NCBI RefSeq assembly: GCF_027920545.1
Contig: NZ_CP115859.1
Location: forward strand, 372,001 to 436,000
Direction: 5' to 3'
Origin: Chryseobacterium camelliae
Lineage (GTDB): Bacteria; Bacteroidota; Bacteroidia; Flavobacteriales; Weeksellaceae
Length of the DNA stretch: 64,000 nt
Positions 26,472-35,342 of this stretch are shown here, piece by piece. A program made the position numbers and the translations under genes. Each line of letters begins with the position of its first letter. Within the stretch, counting starts at the first letter, position 1. A model generated the notes under the pieces. It saw only the letters and a list, made by a program, of their open reading frames with translations, had not been told where the DNA came from and made no database searches.

Positions 26472-27656
26472 ATGAACAGTAAACTAGTTATACTTTCTGT
26501 TGCAGCGCTATCACTCACAGCCTGCAAAAAAGAAGCTCCTAAGCAGGATGGCGCAAAGCCATATCCTGTAGTGAATGTGGAGGCAAAAAATATAGTCGGT
26601 TATCAAACTTTTCCGGCTACCATTCAGGGTAGAGTAAATAATGATGTTCGTGCTAAAATACAGGGGTACATTACACAGGTTTTAGTAGATGAAGGACAAT
26701 ATGTTACCAAAGGACAGCCTTTATTCCGCTTGGAAACCAATATCCTAAGTGAAAACGCAGCTGCTTCAAAAGCAGGAATCGGGGCTGCAGAATCTAATAT
26801 TGCCGCAGCTCAGGCTTCCGTAAATGCAGCTCAGGTGGAAGTGAACAAACTTAAACCGCTTGTTCAAAAAAATATCATCAGCAATGTTCAGCTACAGACA
26901 GCTCAGGCAAATTTAGCTCAGGCCCAGGCTCAATTGCAGCAGGCCAATGCAGCAAAAAGACAAGCCGTAGCAAATTACAAAGGAGTAGAAGCCAATATCG
27001 AATACTCTGTTATTCGTGCTCCTATTTCCGGAGTAATCGGAAAGCTTCCTTTGAAAGTAGGAAGTTTGGTAGGACCAACAGATCAAACTCCTTTGACTAC
27101 CATCTCAGATACCTCAGAAATTTACGCCTACTTTTCGATGAATGAGAAGGAATATTTTGATTTCCTTGAAAAATCTCCGGGAGCTTCAATGCCAGAGAAA
27201 ATTAAAAACCTTCCGATGGTTGAATTGCAACTGGCCAACGGAAGCCTTTATCCGGAAAAAGGTAAAATAGAGGCTATTACAGGACAAATTGACCCTACAA
27301 CAGGAACGATCCAGTTCAGAGTAAGCTTTAGCAATGCTCAAAAACTATTGAGTAACGGAAATAGCGGAACCATCAGATTGCCAAAAGCATATGACAATGT
27401 TTTAGTCGTACCGGAAAGTGCCACTTACGAACAGCAAGGTATTGTTTACGTTTACAAAGTAGAAAAGGACACTGCTAAAAATGCTGTCGTTGAAGTCATT
27501 GACCGAATTGACAATATGGCTTTAATTAAATCCGGAGTTAACAAAGATGAAACGATCATTGCAGCCGGTATCGGAGGTTTAAAACCGGGAACAGCAGTAA
27601 TTAAAAAGCCTGTGAAAATGGATAGTCTTGTTCAATCAATAAAACCGAAATTCTAA
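26472..27656 (+). CDS. RND efflux periplasmic adaptor (membrane fusion) lipoprotein
   Basis: 394 residues. Lipobox at SLTAC (residue about 18), lipoyl half-motifs (VRAKIQGYITQVLVDEGQYV and YSVIRAPISGVIGKLPLKVG), a long alanine/glutamine coiled-coil hairpin (about residues 95-175) and the beta-barrel and membrane-proximal domains. AcrA/MexA family: bridges the inner membrane pump to the outer membrane channel. Confidence 0.93.
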   Translation: MNSKLVILSVAALSLTACKKEAPKQDGAKPYPVVNVEAKNIVGYQTFPATIQGRVNNDVRAKIQGYITQVLVDEGQYVTKGQPLFRLETNILSENAAASKAGIGAAESNIAAAQASVNAAQVEVNKLKPLVQKNIISNVQLQTAQANLAQAQAQLQQANAAKRQAVANYKGVEANIEYSVIRAPISGVIGKLPLKVGSLVGPTDQTPLTTISDTSEIYAYFSMNEKEYFDFLEKSPGASMPEKIKNLPMVELQLANGSLYPEKGKIEAITGQIDPTTGTIQFRVSFSNAQKLLSNGNSGTIRLPKAYDNVLVVPESATYEQQGIVYVYKVEKDTAKNAVVEVIDRIDNMALIKSGVNKDETIIAAGIGGLKPGTAVIKKPVKMDSLVQSIKPKF

Positions 27657-27657
27657 G

Positions 27658-30600
27658 ATGATTAAAAATTTTATAAACAGGCCGGTTTTATCCACTGTAA
27701 TCTCAATTTTAATTGTGATTCTCGGTGTTTTAGGACTTGTCTCGTTGCCGGTTACACAGTATCCCGACATTGCTCCGCCTACCGTAAGCGTTACGACAAA
27801 CTATACGGGAGCCAATGCAGAAACTGTTATGAAAAGTGTTGTTGTACCCTTAGAAGAACAGATCAACGGGGTAGAAGGGATGGACTACATTACCTCTTCT
27901 GCAGGAAATGATGGTTCTGCCAATATTCAGGTTTTCTTTAAGCAAGGAATCGACCCGGATATTGCCGCGGTGAACGTACAAAACCGCGTAGCGAGAGCAA
28001 CTCCGCTATTACCAAGTGAAGTTACACGTTCCGGGGTAGTTACCCAAAAACAACAGACCAGTGCATTAATGTATATGTCTTTCTATTCTGAAAACAAGGA
28101 TTTGGACGATGTATATCTTCAGAACTTCCTGAACATCAATATCATTCCAAACTTAAAAAGGATTAATGGTGTAGGAGATGCGAATGTTTTCGGAGGTAAA
28201 AACTATTCCATGAGAATCTGGCTTGATCCGGCAAAAATGGCGGCTTACGGTCTTACACCAACCGATGTTACCACGGCAATCAACGAGCAGAGTAGAGAAG
28301 CTGCGGCCGGTTCTATCGGACAAAACAGCGGAAGTTCTTTTGAATACATTATTAAATATGTAGGTAAATTCAATGATAAAGAACAATACGATAATATTAT
28401 CATCAAATCTCTTCCGGACGGACAAAATTTAATGCTGAAAGACGTTGCAAAAGTAGAATTGGCAGGTCAGTCTTACTCCGGAATCGGAGAAAACGGAAAC
28501 AATCCGTCTATCAGTATGGGGATTTTCCAGACTCCCGGTTCTAATGCACAGGAGATTATTCAGAACATTAAAACTTATTTAAAATCAGCAGAAAGTACTT
28601 TTCCTCAGGGAATTAAATACACGTATAACTTCGATACCAACGAATTCCTTGAAGCATCGATCGAAAAGGTGGTTCATACCCTAATCGAGGCATTTATTCT
28701 GGTATTTATTGTGGTGTATATTTTCCTTCAGGATTTCAGATCTACCCTAATTCCGGCTATTGCAGTTCCGGTTTCTATTGTAGGTGCATTTTTCTTCCTG
28801 AATTTATTCGGATATTCCTTAAACTTATTAACGCTGTTTGCTTTAGTTCTAGCCATCGGTATTGTGGTGGATGACGCCATTGTCGTCGTCGAGGCAGTAC
28901 ACGCCAAGATGGAGCATGGGATTTCTGATGCCAAAAAAGCAACCGTGGAAGCCATGGATGAAATTACTGGTGCCATCATTTCAATCACATTGGTAATGGC
29001 TTCCGTATTTATTCCGGTGACGTTTATTACAGGGCCTACAGGAGTTTTCTACCAACAGTTTGGGATTACGCTGATTGTGGCGATTATCATTTCTGCCGTA
29101 AACGCATTGACTTTAAGTCCGGTTTTATGTTCGTTATTCCTAAAACCGCATGCTGCACATCATGAAGAATATCAGAAAATGAACTTCCTTAATAAGTTCT
29201 TTTATAAATTCAATATTGCTTTTAAAACAGCTACAGAACGATACGGAAAGGGGTTCGTGTTCTTATTGCGACACAAATGGGTTACCCTGATTATTTTTGC
29301 CGTTACCGGAGGTATTTTATTCTGGGCAAGTTCTACCATGAAAAAAGGATTTGTACCTACGGAAGACCGAGGAATTATTTTTACAGACGTTCAGCTTCCA
29401 CCGGGAGCTTCTATGGAAAGAACTTATAATGCTCTTAAAGCACTTCAGGCAAAAGCTATGAAAATACCCGGGGTACAAAACGTGACGATTTCTACCGGTA
29501 GAGGTTTCTTATCCGGGAACGGAAGTAATAACGGTCTTGCTTTTGTGAAATTAAAGCCTTTTGAAGAAAGAAAAAAAGACAATTTAACCTCTGAAGATAT
29601 TACAAAAAAATTATTCGGAATTTCGGGAGCTGTTCCTGACGCCAAAGTTGTATTTTTCCAGCCTCCAAGTGTACCCGGCTTCGGTAGTAGTGCAGGATTT
29701 GAAATGGTATTGCTTGACAAATCGGGTGGTGCCTATACAGATCTGGATGCTAAAACCAATGAATTTATCGGTAAATTGATGGAAAGACCTGAAATTGAAT
29801 TTGCACAGACTTCATTCAATACAAAATATCCTCAGTATCAAATGGAAATCAATGTTCCTTTAGCAAAACAACTCGGGGTTTCAGTGAGTGATATTTTAGC
29901 GACAATGCAAGGGTATATAGGAGGGATCTATACCGCTGACTTTACCAAATACGGGAAACAGTTCAGAGTAATGGTTCAGGCACTTCCTGAAAACAGACAA
30001 AATGTAAATAATCTTAACCAATTGTATGTTAAAACAGGTTCCGGAGCAATGTCACCGATTTCACAGTTTGTAACATTGGAAAAAGCATACGGACCACAAT
30101 CTGTAAGTCGTTACAACCTATTTACATCAGTAAAAATTACAGGAGCCAATTCTGCAGGATTCAGTTCAGGAGACGCGATTGGAGCCGTACAACAGGTTGC
30201 CAAAGAAACCCTGAATCAAAACTATGCGGTTGAATTTACCGGATTAACCAGAGAAGAATTAAATTCAGGTTCTCAAACCCTTTTAATCTTTGCATTAAGT
30301 TTAGTGTTTGTTTATTTTATCCTTTCTGCTCAGTACGAAAGTTATATTCTTCCGCTAATTGTGGTAATTTCCCTTCCTCTCGGAGTAATGGGAGCTTATT
30401 TCGGACAAAAAATCATGGGCTTGGAAAACAATATCTATTTCCAGATTGCCTTAATCATGTTGGTCGGATTATTAGCAAAGAATGCCATTTTGATTGTAGA
30501 ATTTGCAGTTCAGAGAAGACATCATGGTGAAACAATCGTTATGTCTGCCATTAATGCTGCAAAAGCAAGATTAAGACCTATTTTGATGACCTCATTTGCA

Positions 30601-30804
30601 TTCATCTTCGGTTTATTGCCATTGGTTTTGGCAAGCGGAATCGGTGCAGTCGGAAACAGGTCGATTGCAACAGGTGCGGCAATAGGATTGTTGATAGGAA
30701 CCATCCTAGGATTATTCGTAATACCGGTATTATATGTGATTTTCGAATATTTACAGGAGAAAATTAAGCCTATCAAAAAAGAAGAAATCAATTTAGCAGA
30801 ATAA
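27658..30804 (+). CDS. RND multidrug efflux permease, HAE1 (AcrB-like) family
   Basis: 1048 residues, the usual length. Starts MIKNFINRPVLSTVISILIV; twelve helices in two groups; proton-relay aspartates in ALVLAIGIVVDDAIVVVE (helix 4, about residues 400-417); porter and docking domains between; LVGLLAKNAILIVEFA in the second half. Substrates are probably hydrophobic or amphiphilic drugs and detergents. One base after the adaptor gene. Confidence 0.95.
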   Translation: MIKNFINRPVLSTVISILIVILGVLGLVSLPVTQYPDIAPPTVSVTTNYTGANAETVMKSVVVPLEEQINGVEGMDYITSSAGNDGSANIQVFFKQGIDPDIAAVNVQNRVARATPLLPSEVTRSGVVTQKQQTSALMYMSFYSENKDLDDVYLQNFLNINIIPNLKRINGVGDANVFGGKNYSMRIWLDPAKMAAYGLTPTDVTTAINEQSREAAAGSIGQNSGSSFEYIIKYVGKFNDKEQYDNIIIKSLPDGQNLMLKDVAKVELAGQSYSGIGENGNNPSISMGIFQTPGSNAQEIIQNIKTYLKSAESTFPQGIKYTYNFDTNEFLEASIEKVVHTLIEAFILVFIVVYIFLQDFRSTLIPAIAVPVSIVGAFFFLNLFGYSLNLLTLFALVLAIGIVVDDAIVVVEAVHAKMEHGISDAKKATVEAMDEITGAIISITLVMASVFIPVTFITGPTGVFYQQFGITLIVAIIISAVNALTLSPVLCSLFLKPHAAHHEEYQKMNFLNKFFYKFNIAFKTATERYGKGFVFLLRHKWVTLIIFAVTGGILFWASSTMKKGFVPTEDRGIIFTDVQLPPGASMERTYNALKALQAKAMKIPGVQNVTISTGRGFLSGNGSNNGLAFVKLKPFEERKKDNLTSEDITKKLFGISGAVPDAKVVFFQPPSVPGFGSSAGFEMVLLDKSGGAYTDLDAKTNEFIGKLMERPEIEFAQTSFNTKYPQYQMEINVPLAKQLGVSVSDILATMQGYIGGIYTADFTKYGKQFRVMVQALPENRQNVNNLNQLYVKTGSGAMSPISQFVTLEKAYGPQSVSRYNLFTSVKITGANSAGFSSGDAIGAVQQVAKETLNQNYAVEFTGLTREELNSGSQTLLIFALSLVFVYFILSAQYESYILPLIVVISLPLGVMGAYFGQKIMGLENNIYFQIALIMLVGLLAKNAILIVEFAVQRRHHGETIVMSAINAAKARLRPILMTSFAFIFGLLPLVLASGIGAVGNRSIATGAAIGLLIGTILGLFVIPVLYVIFEYLQEKIKPIKKEEINLAE

Positions 30805-30815
30805 AATTAAGTGAG

Positions 30816-30864
30816 TGTAAGGTTTTGATTTCAACGTTTAACGACCGGAATCCGAAACCTTGCA
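30816..30864 (+). repeat. Intercistronic hairpin between RND permease and outer membrane channel
   Basis: TGTAAGGTTT (30816-30825) and AAACCTTGCA (30855-30864), one G-U pair, 29-base loop, no T-run. Could set the ratio of pump to channel mRNA. Confidence 0.4.
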
Positions 30865-30887
30865 CATAAACTTTAAACCTTTAAAGA

Positions 30888-32303
30888 ATGAAGAGTTTAT
30901 TAAACATCATAAAAGGAATCACTTTTTCAGTTGCCATTCTTGCTGCCGTATCATCTTGTATGGCCAGAAAAGAATATGAACGTCCCCAAAATGTGGTAGA
31001 CGAAAAGCTGTTCCGTACAGATATGCTACCTTCAGACAGTACAAACGTCGCCAACGTTTCCTGGAAAGAAATTTTTACGGATCCGATACTTCAGGGGCAT
31101 ATTTCTAAAGCTCTAGAAAACAATTTAGACATACGAATTGCTTTGCAGAGCATTACTTCTGCGGAAGCCTATTTAAAGCAAAGTAAAGCAGCATATCAAC
31201 CTACCGTAACGGTTGGTCCCGGTTATACTTTCCAGACCCAGTCTCTGAATACGCAAACCGGACGTTTGTTTGGTGACAGACGATATATCAATCAGCTTGA
31301 TATTACGGCGAGCATTGGTTTTGAAGCTGATATCTGGGGAAAACTGAAAGCTCAGGAAAAAGCGCAAATGGCAACTTATTTAGGAACTGTTGCGGCTCAT
31401 AAGGCTGTGAAAAGTGATCTGGTTGCGTCTATCGCTTCCTCATATTATCAATTACTGACTTTTGATGATCAAAAAAGAATCATCACTGAAACTATTGCAG
31501 TTCGTGAGAAAAATTTAGAAACCACAAAAGCTTTAAAAGCAGCCGGAACCCTTACAGAAGTTGCTGTTCAGCAAAGTGAAGCACTGGTTTTCAACGCAAA
31601 ATCTTTACTCATCGATATTGACACGCAGATTCAGTTATTAGAGAACACGATGAGCCTTTTGATGGGTGAACCTTCTCATGCCATTGAAAGATCAACATTG
31701 AAAAGCCAGCATGTTCCGATTGATTTAAAACTAGGATATCCGGCTCAATTACTAGCCAACAGACCCGATGTAATGAGAGCTGAATACAGTTTAATGAATG
31801 CTTTTGAACTGACCAATGCGGCAAAAGCTCAGTTTTATCCTACGTTGAAAATTACAGGAAACGGAGGATTACAATCGATGGATATCGATCATTTATTCAG
31901 TGTTAATTCATTATTCGCAAGCGTAGTAGGAGGTTTAGCTCAACCTGTTTTGAACAGAAGAACGATTAAAACCAACTATGAAGTGAGCCTTGCCAATCAG
32001 GAAACCGCTTATTTAAATTTCAGAAAAATAGTTCTTACTGCCGGAAAAGAAGTTTCTGACGCGATCAGAGTGTTCTCTGTTCAGGATTCTTTTATCGACT
32101 TGAAACAGAAAGAATTGGAATCTTATAAAAAATCGGTAGACTATTCCCAGGAATTGGTTAATTACGGGATGGCCAACTATCTTGAAGTACTGAATGCAAG
32201 CGTGAATTCATTAAACGCAGAGCTTAATATTTCAAATGCGCAATACAGTAAAATGAAAGCGGCTGTAGAGCTTTATCAGGCTTTAGGAGGCGGCTGGAAA
32301 TAA
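30888..32303 (+). CDS. TolC/NodT-family outer membrane efflux lipoprotein
   Basis: 471 residues with a lipobox (AAVSSC, residue about 24), two repeats of the outer membrane efflux protein domain (GFEADIWGKLKAQEKAQMAT in the first; LANRPDVMRAEYSLMNAFEL and FYPTLKITGNGG in the second) and the C-terminal ELYQALGGGW. Forms the trimeric exit duct of the pump encoded just upstream. Confidence 0.93.
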   Translation: MKSLLNIIKGITFSVAILAAVSSCMARKEYERPQNVVDEKLFRTDMLPSDSTNVANVSWKEIFTDPILQGHISKALENNLDIRIALQSITSAEAYLKQSKAAYQPTVTVGPGYTFQTQSLNTQTGRLFGDRRYINQLDITASIGFEADIWGKLKAQEKAQMATYLGTVAAHKAVKSDLVASIASSYYQLLTFDDQKRIITETIAVREKNLETTKALKAAGTLTEVAVQQSEALVFNAKSLLIDIDTQIQLLENTMSLLMGEPSHAIERSTLKSQHVPIDLKLGYPAQLLANRPDVMRAEYSLMNAFELTNAAKAQFYPTLKITGNGGLQSMDIDHLFSVNSLFASVVGGLAQPVLNRRTIKTNYEVSLANQETAYLNFRKIVLTAGKEVSDAIRVFSVQDSFIDLKQKELESYKKSVDYSQELVNYGMANYLEVLNASVNSLNAELNISNAQYSKMKAAVELYQALGGGWK

Positions 32304-32323
32304 ATATCGCTATTTATTTTATT

Positions 32324-32356
32324 AAAAAACGTATGCCGGTTTAGCATACGTTTTTT
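32324..32356 (+). terminator. Terminator of the efflux operon
   Basis: AAAAAACGTATGC (32324-32336) and GCATACGTTTTTT (32344-32356), 7-base loop. Confidence 0.9.
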
Positions 32357-32436
32357 AATTTCAGCCTTAAAATAGTGTAAATAATGATAATTATATAGCT
32401 AATTTCTATTTTCGTTAAATAAAAACTAACAAATTA

Positions 32437-32467
32437 TTTGTATATGTAGTTTAAATACTTACTTTTG
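32437..32467 (+). promoter_or_regulatory. Promoter of tRNA-Ala
   Basis: TTTG (32437-32440), 19 bases, TACTTTTG (32460-32467): a full Bacteroidota consensus promoter 27 bases before the mature tRNA 5' end. Confidence 0.8.
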
Positions 32468-32494
32468 TAGCGTTTCGGAATACGGACAACGAAT

Positions 32495-32568
32495 GGGGGA
32501 TTGGCGCAGTTGGCTAGCGCGTTTGACTGGCAGTCAAAAGGCCACGGGTTCGAATCCCGTATTCTCCA
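32495..32568 (+). tRNA. tRNA-Ala, anticodon GGC
   Basis: Folds as a full cloverleaf: acceptor GGGGGAT (32495-32501) with ATTCTCC (32561-32567), D stem GCGC/GCGC, anticodon stem TTTGA/TCAAA with loop CTGGCAG (anticodon GGC at 32529-32531), T stem ACGGG/CCCGT with loop TTCGAAT, discriminator A. Pair 3-70 is G-U, the main identity signal for alanyl-tRNA synthetase, which supports alanine. The 3' CCA is not encoded (A is followed by CA). Confidence 0.95.
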
Positions 32569-32608
32569 CAATATTGAATTTATTTCATACAACTTTTTTA
32601 TTAAAACT

Positions 32609-32983
32609 ATGAAGAAACTTTTTTTACTCTTATTAACAGCTTTTTTATTTATTGGATGCAGCTCTGATGACGACAGCATTTACGATTTTATCGGAACTTG
32701 GCATGGAACATACGATGGTAGTGATAAAGGAGTCTGGAATATTGTTGTAGCAAGCGATGGGAAAGTTACCGGAACGATGCATTCTGATGTTAATCAGGAA
32801 AATTATAACATTTCAGGAAACCTTAGCTCTTCGGGAGATTTAAACGCTGTAGTAGGACTTCCGTCAGACGGAGAATTCAGAGGTAATCTTAATACCGATA
32901 AAAAAGGAAGCGGAACTTGGGTAAATTCAGTTCCTACACCTGGAAGATCAGGAAGCTGGACAGGCGAAAAAGATAAAAATTAA
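32609..32983 (+). CDS. Small secreted lipoprotein, beta-rich
   Basis: 124 residues from ATG 32609. Signal peptide MKKLFLLLLTAFLFIG ends in a lipobox with Cys followed by SSDDD. The mature part (FIGTWHGTYDGSDKGVWNIV, DGKVTGTMHSD, GSWTGEKDKN) looks like a small lipocalin-like or beta-sandwich domain with repeated G-x-W/G-T strands. An upstream in-frame ATG at 32501 lies inside the tRNA and is rejected. No promoter is seen in the 40 bases after the tRNA, so it may be read from the tRNA promoter. Function unknown. Confidence 0.78.
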   Translation: MKKLFLLLLTAFLFIGCSSDDDSIYDFIGTWHGTYDGSDKGVWNIVVASDGKVTGTMHSDVNQENYNISGNLSSSGDLNAVVGLPSDGEFRGNLNTDKKGSGTWVNSVPTPGRSGSWTGEKDKN

Positions 32984-33001
32984 GATTAAGAATACATATA
33001 C

Positions 33002-33031
33002 AAAAACCGGAAAATAAATTTTCCGGTTTTT
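33002..33031 (+). terminator. Terminator after tRNA-lipoprotein unit
   Basis: AAAAACCGGAAAA (33002-33014) and complement (33019-33031), 4-base loop, T-run. Confidence 0.9.
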
Positions 33032-33153
33032 TGTTTTTAAGGAATACATCAGTTGCGAAATATTAGGGTAATTTAACAAAATATAAAGATTACATCCTAT
33101 TCTAAATGTATATATTTGCAACACACATACTTTATTAAACAACTATCCGGCGT

Positions 33154-33726
33154 ATGAAATTGGGATTATTTGAAAAACATTTAAGAATAAAACAACTATC
33201 TGTTCTACTGATTACATCCTCAATTATCATTTCCTGTGGAAGCTCAAAAACAGCTTCCAATAAAAATTCAAAAACCAAATCCGTAGCAAGAGCTGAAAAC
33301 TTAAGAAAATTAGATTCAAAATTTGACGGGAAAGTTTCCAAATCGATCAATGATATTTTAAAAGATGCTGAAAAATACATTGGTACCCCTTATAAATTCG
33401 GAGGAAATACACCTTCCGGCTTCGATTGTTCAGGATTTACCGTAAAAGTATTTGAAGAAAACGATTTCAAACTTCCCAGAAGATCTTCAGACCAGGCTTT
33501 AACCGGTGAAAAAATTGATATTACCGACGTAAAACCGGGTGATCTTTTATTTTTTGCAACTGGCGGCGGAAGCAGGGTTTCTCATGTCGGAATTGTGCAT
33601 GATATTGGAAATGATGGTGAAGTTAAATTCATTCATGCTTCTACCTCAAAAGGAGTGACCATTTCTTCACTCAATGAAAAATACTGGAACAAGGCTTATC
33701 TTCATGCTCAAAGAGTCGGATTATAA
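33154..33726 (+). CDS. NlpC/P60 (C40) family peptidoglycan hydrolase, lipoprotein
   Basis: 190 residues with a lipobox (IIISC, then GSSK) about residue 29. Catalytic Cys in GFDCSGFTVKVFEEN (about residue 92), catalytic His in SRVSHVGIVHDIG (about 149) and third residue His in KFIHASTSKGV. The family cuts D-glutamyl-diaminopimelate bonds in cell wall peptides; Spr/MepS-like. A -7 element TATATTTG lies at 33111-33118. Likely inner leaflet of the outer membrane. Confidence 0.9.
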   Translation: MKLGLFEKHLRIKQLSVLLITSSIIISCGSSKTASNKNSKTKSVARAENLRKLDSKFDGKVSKSINDILKDAEKYIGTPYKFGGNTPSGFDCSGFTVKVFEENDFKLPRRSSDQALTGEKIDITDVKPGDLLFFATGGGSRVSHVGIVHDIGNDGEVKFIHASTSKGVTISSLNEKYWNKAYLHAQRVGL

Positions 33727-33805
33727 TGATTTCTAAAAGCACAGAAACGACGGAATAATCAAATTTTTCTAGCTTTTACGGTTTAAAGTAAGCTGAACTT
33801 TTTTG

Positions 33806-33813
33806 TATCTTTG
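33806..33813 (+). promoter_or_regulatory. -7 element of dapD
   Basis: TATCTTTG 24 bases before the dapD ATG, full match to TAnnTTTG; TTTA at 33782-33785 with a 20-base spacer may serve as -33. Confidence 0.5.
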
Positions 33814-33837
33814 GCAAAATAATTTTAAACTAGAAAC

Positions 33838-34650
33838 ATGTCGTTACAACAAACTATTGAAAATATCTGGGACAACAGAGAATTATTGCAGAATGAAGAC
33901 AGCCAGAAGGCTATCAGAGAGGTTATTTCTTTGGTTGATAAAGGAGAACTTCGTACAGCTGAGCCTACGGAAAACGGATGGCAGGTAAATGAATGGGTGA
34001 AAAAAGCTGTCGTAATGTATTTCCCGATCCAGAAAATGGAAACTATCGAAGTAGGTCCGTTTGAATTTCATGACAAAATGCCTTTGAAGAGAAACTATGC
34101 TGAAAAAGGAGTAAGAGTTGTACCTCATGCGGTTGCAAGAGAAGGAGCGTACATTGCTCCGGGAGTAATTATGATGCCTTCTTACGTTAACATCGGTGCT
34201 TACGTAGATTCAGGAACAATGGTAGATACATGGGCAACAGTAGGAAGCTGCGCACAGATCGGTAAAAATGTTCACTTGAGCGGTGGTGTAGGTATCGGTG
34301 GTGTTTTAGAGCCGCTTCAGGCTGCTCCGGTAATCATTGAAGATGACTGTTTCATCGGTTCAAGATGTATCGTTGTAGAGGGAGTTCACGTAGAAAAAGA
34401 AGCCGTTTTGGGAGCAAATGTTGTTCTTACAGCTTCTACAAAAATCATTGATGTTACAGGTCCTGAACCTATCGAAATAAAAGGAAGAGTTCCTGCTCGT
34501 TCAGTGGTAATTCCTGGAAGTTATACAAAACAGTATCCTGCCGGAGAATATCAGGTTCCTTGTGCTTTGATCATCGGTCAGAGAAAAGAATCTACAGATA
34601 AAAAAACATCTCTTAATGATGCTTTGAGGGATAACAATGTAGCAGTTTAA
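33838..34650 (+). CDS. dapD: Tetrahydrodipicolinate N-succinyltransferase
   Basis: 270 residues, the family size. Transfers succinyl from CoA to tetrahydrodipicolinate in the succinylase route to diaminopimelate and lysine. N-terminal helical domain (LQQTIENIWDNRELL), then the left-handed beta-helix of hexapeptide repeats (GVIMMPSYVNIGAYVDSGTM, VDTWATVGSCAQIGKNVHLS) and GRVPARSVVIPGSYTK. Diaminopimelate is needed for peptidoglycan. Confidence 0.95.
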   Translation: MSLQQTIENIWDNRELLQNEDSQKAIREVISLVDKGELRTAEPTENGWQVNEWVKKAVVMYFPIQKMETIEVGPFEFHDKMPLKRNYAEKGVRVVPHAVAREGAYIAPGVIMMPSYVNIGAYVDSGTMVDTWATVGSCAQIGKNVHLSGGVGIGGVLEPLQAAPVIIEDDCFIGSRCIVVEGVHVEKEAVLGANVVLTASTKIIDVTGPEPIEIKGRVPARSVVIPGSYTKQYPAGEYQVPCALIIGQRKESTDKKTSLNDALRDNNVAV

Positions 34651-34667
34651 AACTTTAGCTAAAAACC

Positions 34668-35342
34668 ATGGCCATTCCTAAACAGATCTTTCAGACTTTT
34701 AAAACCGATAAGCTGCCTTGGCTTACGAAGTTTCATATTAAAAGAATGCTTAAGAAAAACCCGGAATATCAATATCATTTCTATGATGATAAAAGGATTA
34801 CCGAATTCTTTAAAGATGAATTTCCGCCTGAATATCTGAAAGCCTACAACAGGCTTACCATAGGAGCAGCCAAAGCAGATTTTTTCAGATATGCCATCCT
34901 GTATAAAAAAGGAGGCGTATATCTTGATATCGATAGCGGAATCAATATCCCGTTAAGAGAATTGATTCGCGAAGATGATTCTGCATTAGTTACGGATGAA
35001 GATCCGCCAACATATTATGTACAATGGGGTCTGGTTTATGAAGCCGGACACCCGTTTTTACAGAGAACATTGGAAAATATCATGGATAATATTAAAAATA
35101 ATCCACATCCTCATAATGTTCATAAAACCACCGGTCCAACAGTTTATACAAACTCAATTAAAGAATGTCTTAAAGAAAATCCAAATATCCCTCACCGATT
35201 TTTGGGACCTCATTATGACAACAAAATGCAGTTTAAATATAAACTAGGCAAATTCTTCCTGTATAAAGATAAATCCGAACACTGGAAAAAGAAACAACTG
35301 ACTCAAAACATCATAAGACCGGAGAATGAAGATAGCTTATGA
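34668..35342 (+). CDS. Glycosyltransferase with DXD sugar-binding motif (Gly_transf_sug/OCH1-like)
   Basis: 224 residues. IPKQIFQTFKTDKLP opening and the core AAKADFFRYAILYKKGGVYL followed by DIDSGI (about residues 65-90) give the DXD nucleotide-sugar motif of the OCH1/capsule glycosyltransferase group (GT32-like). Soluble or peripheral. Overlaps the next glycosyltransferase by 17 bases, so both probably act on one surface polysaccharide or glycolipid. 17 bases after dapD. Confidence 0.85.
   Translation: MAIPKQIFQTFKTDKLPWLTKFHIKRMLKKNPEYQYHFYDDKRITEFFKDEFPPEYLKAYNRLTIGAAKADFFRYAILYKKGGVYLDIDSGINIPLRELIREDDSALVTDEDPPTYYVQWGLVYEAGHPFLQRTLENIMDNIKNNPHPHNVHKTTGPTVYTNSIKECLKENPNIPHRFLGPHYDNKMQFKYKLGKFFLYKDKSEHWKKKQLTQNIIRPENEDSL

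Noticed and set aside
26015..32303. RND operon as an acquired resistance island
   Set aside because: Ordinary four-gene layout common to core Bacteroidota genomes, no mobile elements nearby.
32501..32608. Longer N-terminus for the lipoprotein
   Set aside because: Would begin within the tRNA; the signal peptide starts at 32609.
32434..32679. Minus-strand frame across the tRNA
   Set aside because: It is the complement of the tRNA-Ala gene and flanks; shadow of an RNA gene.
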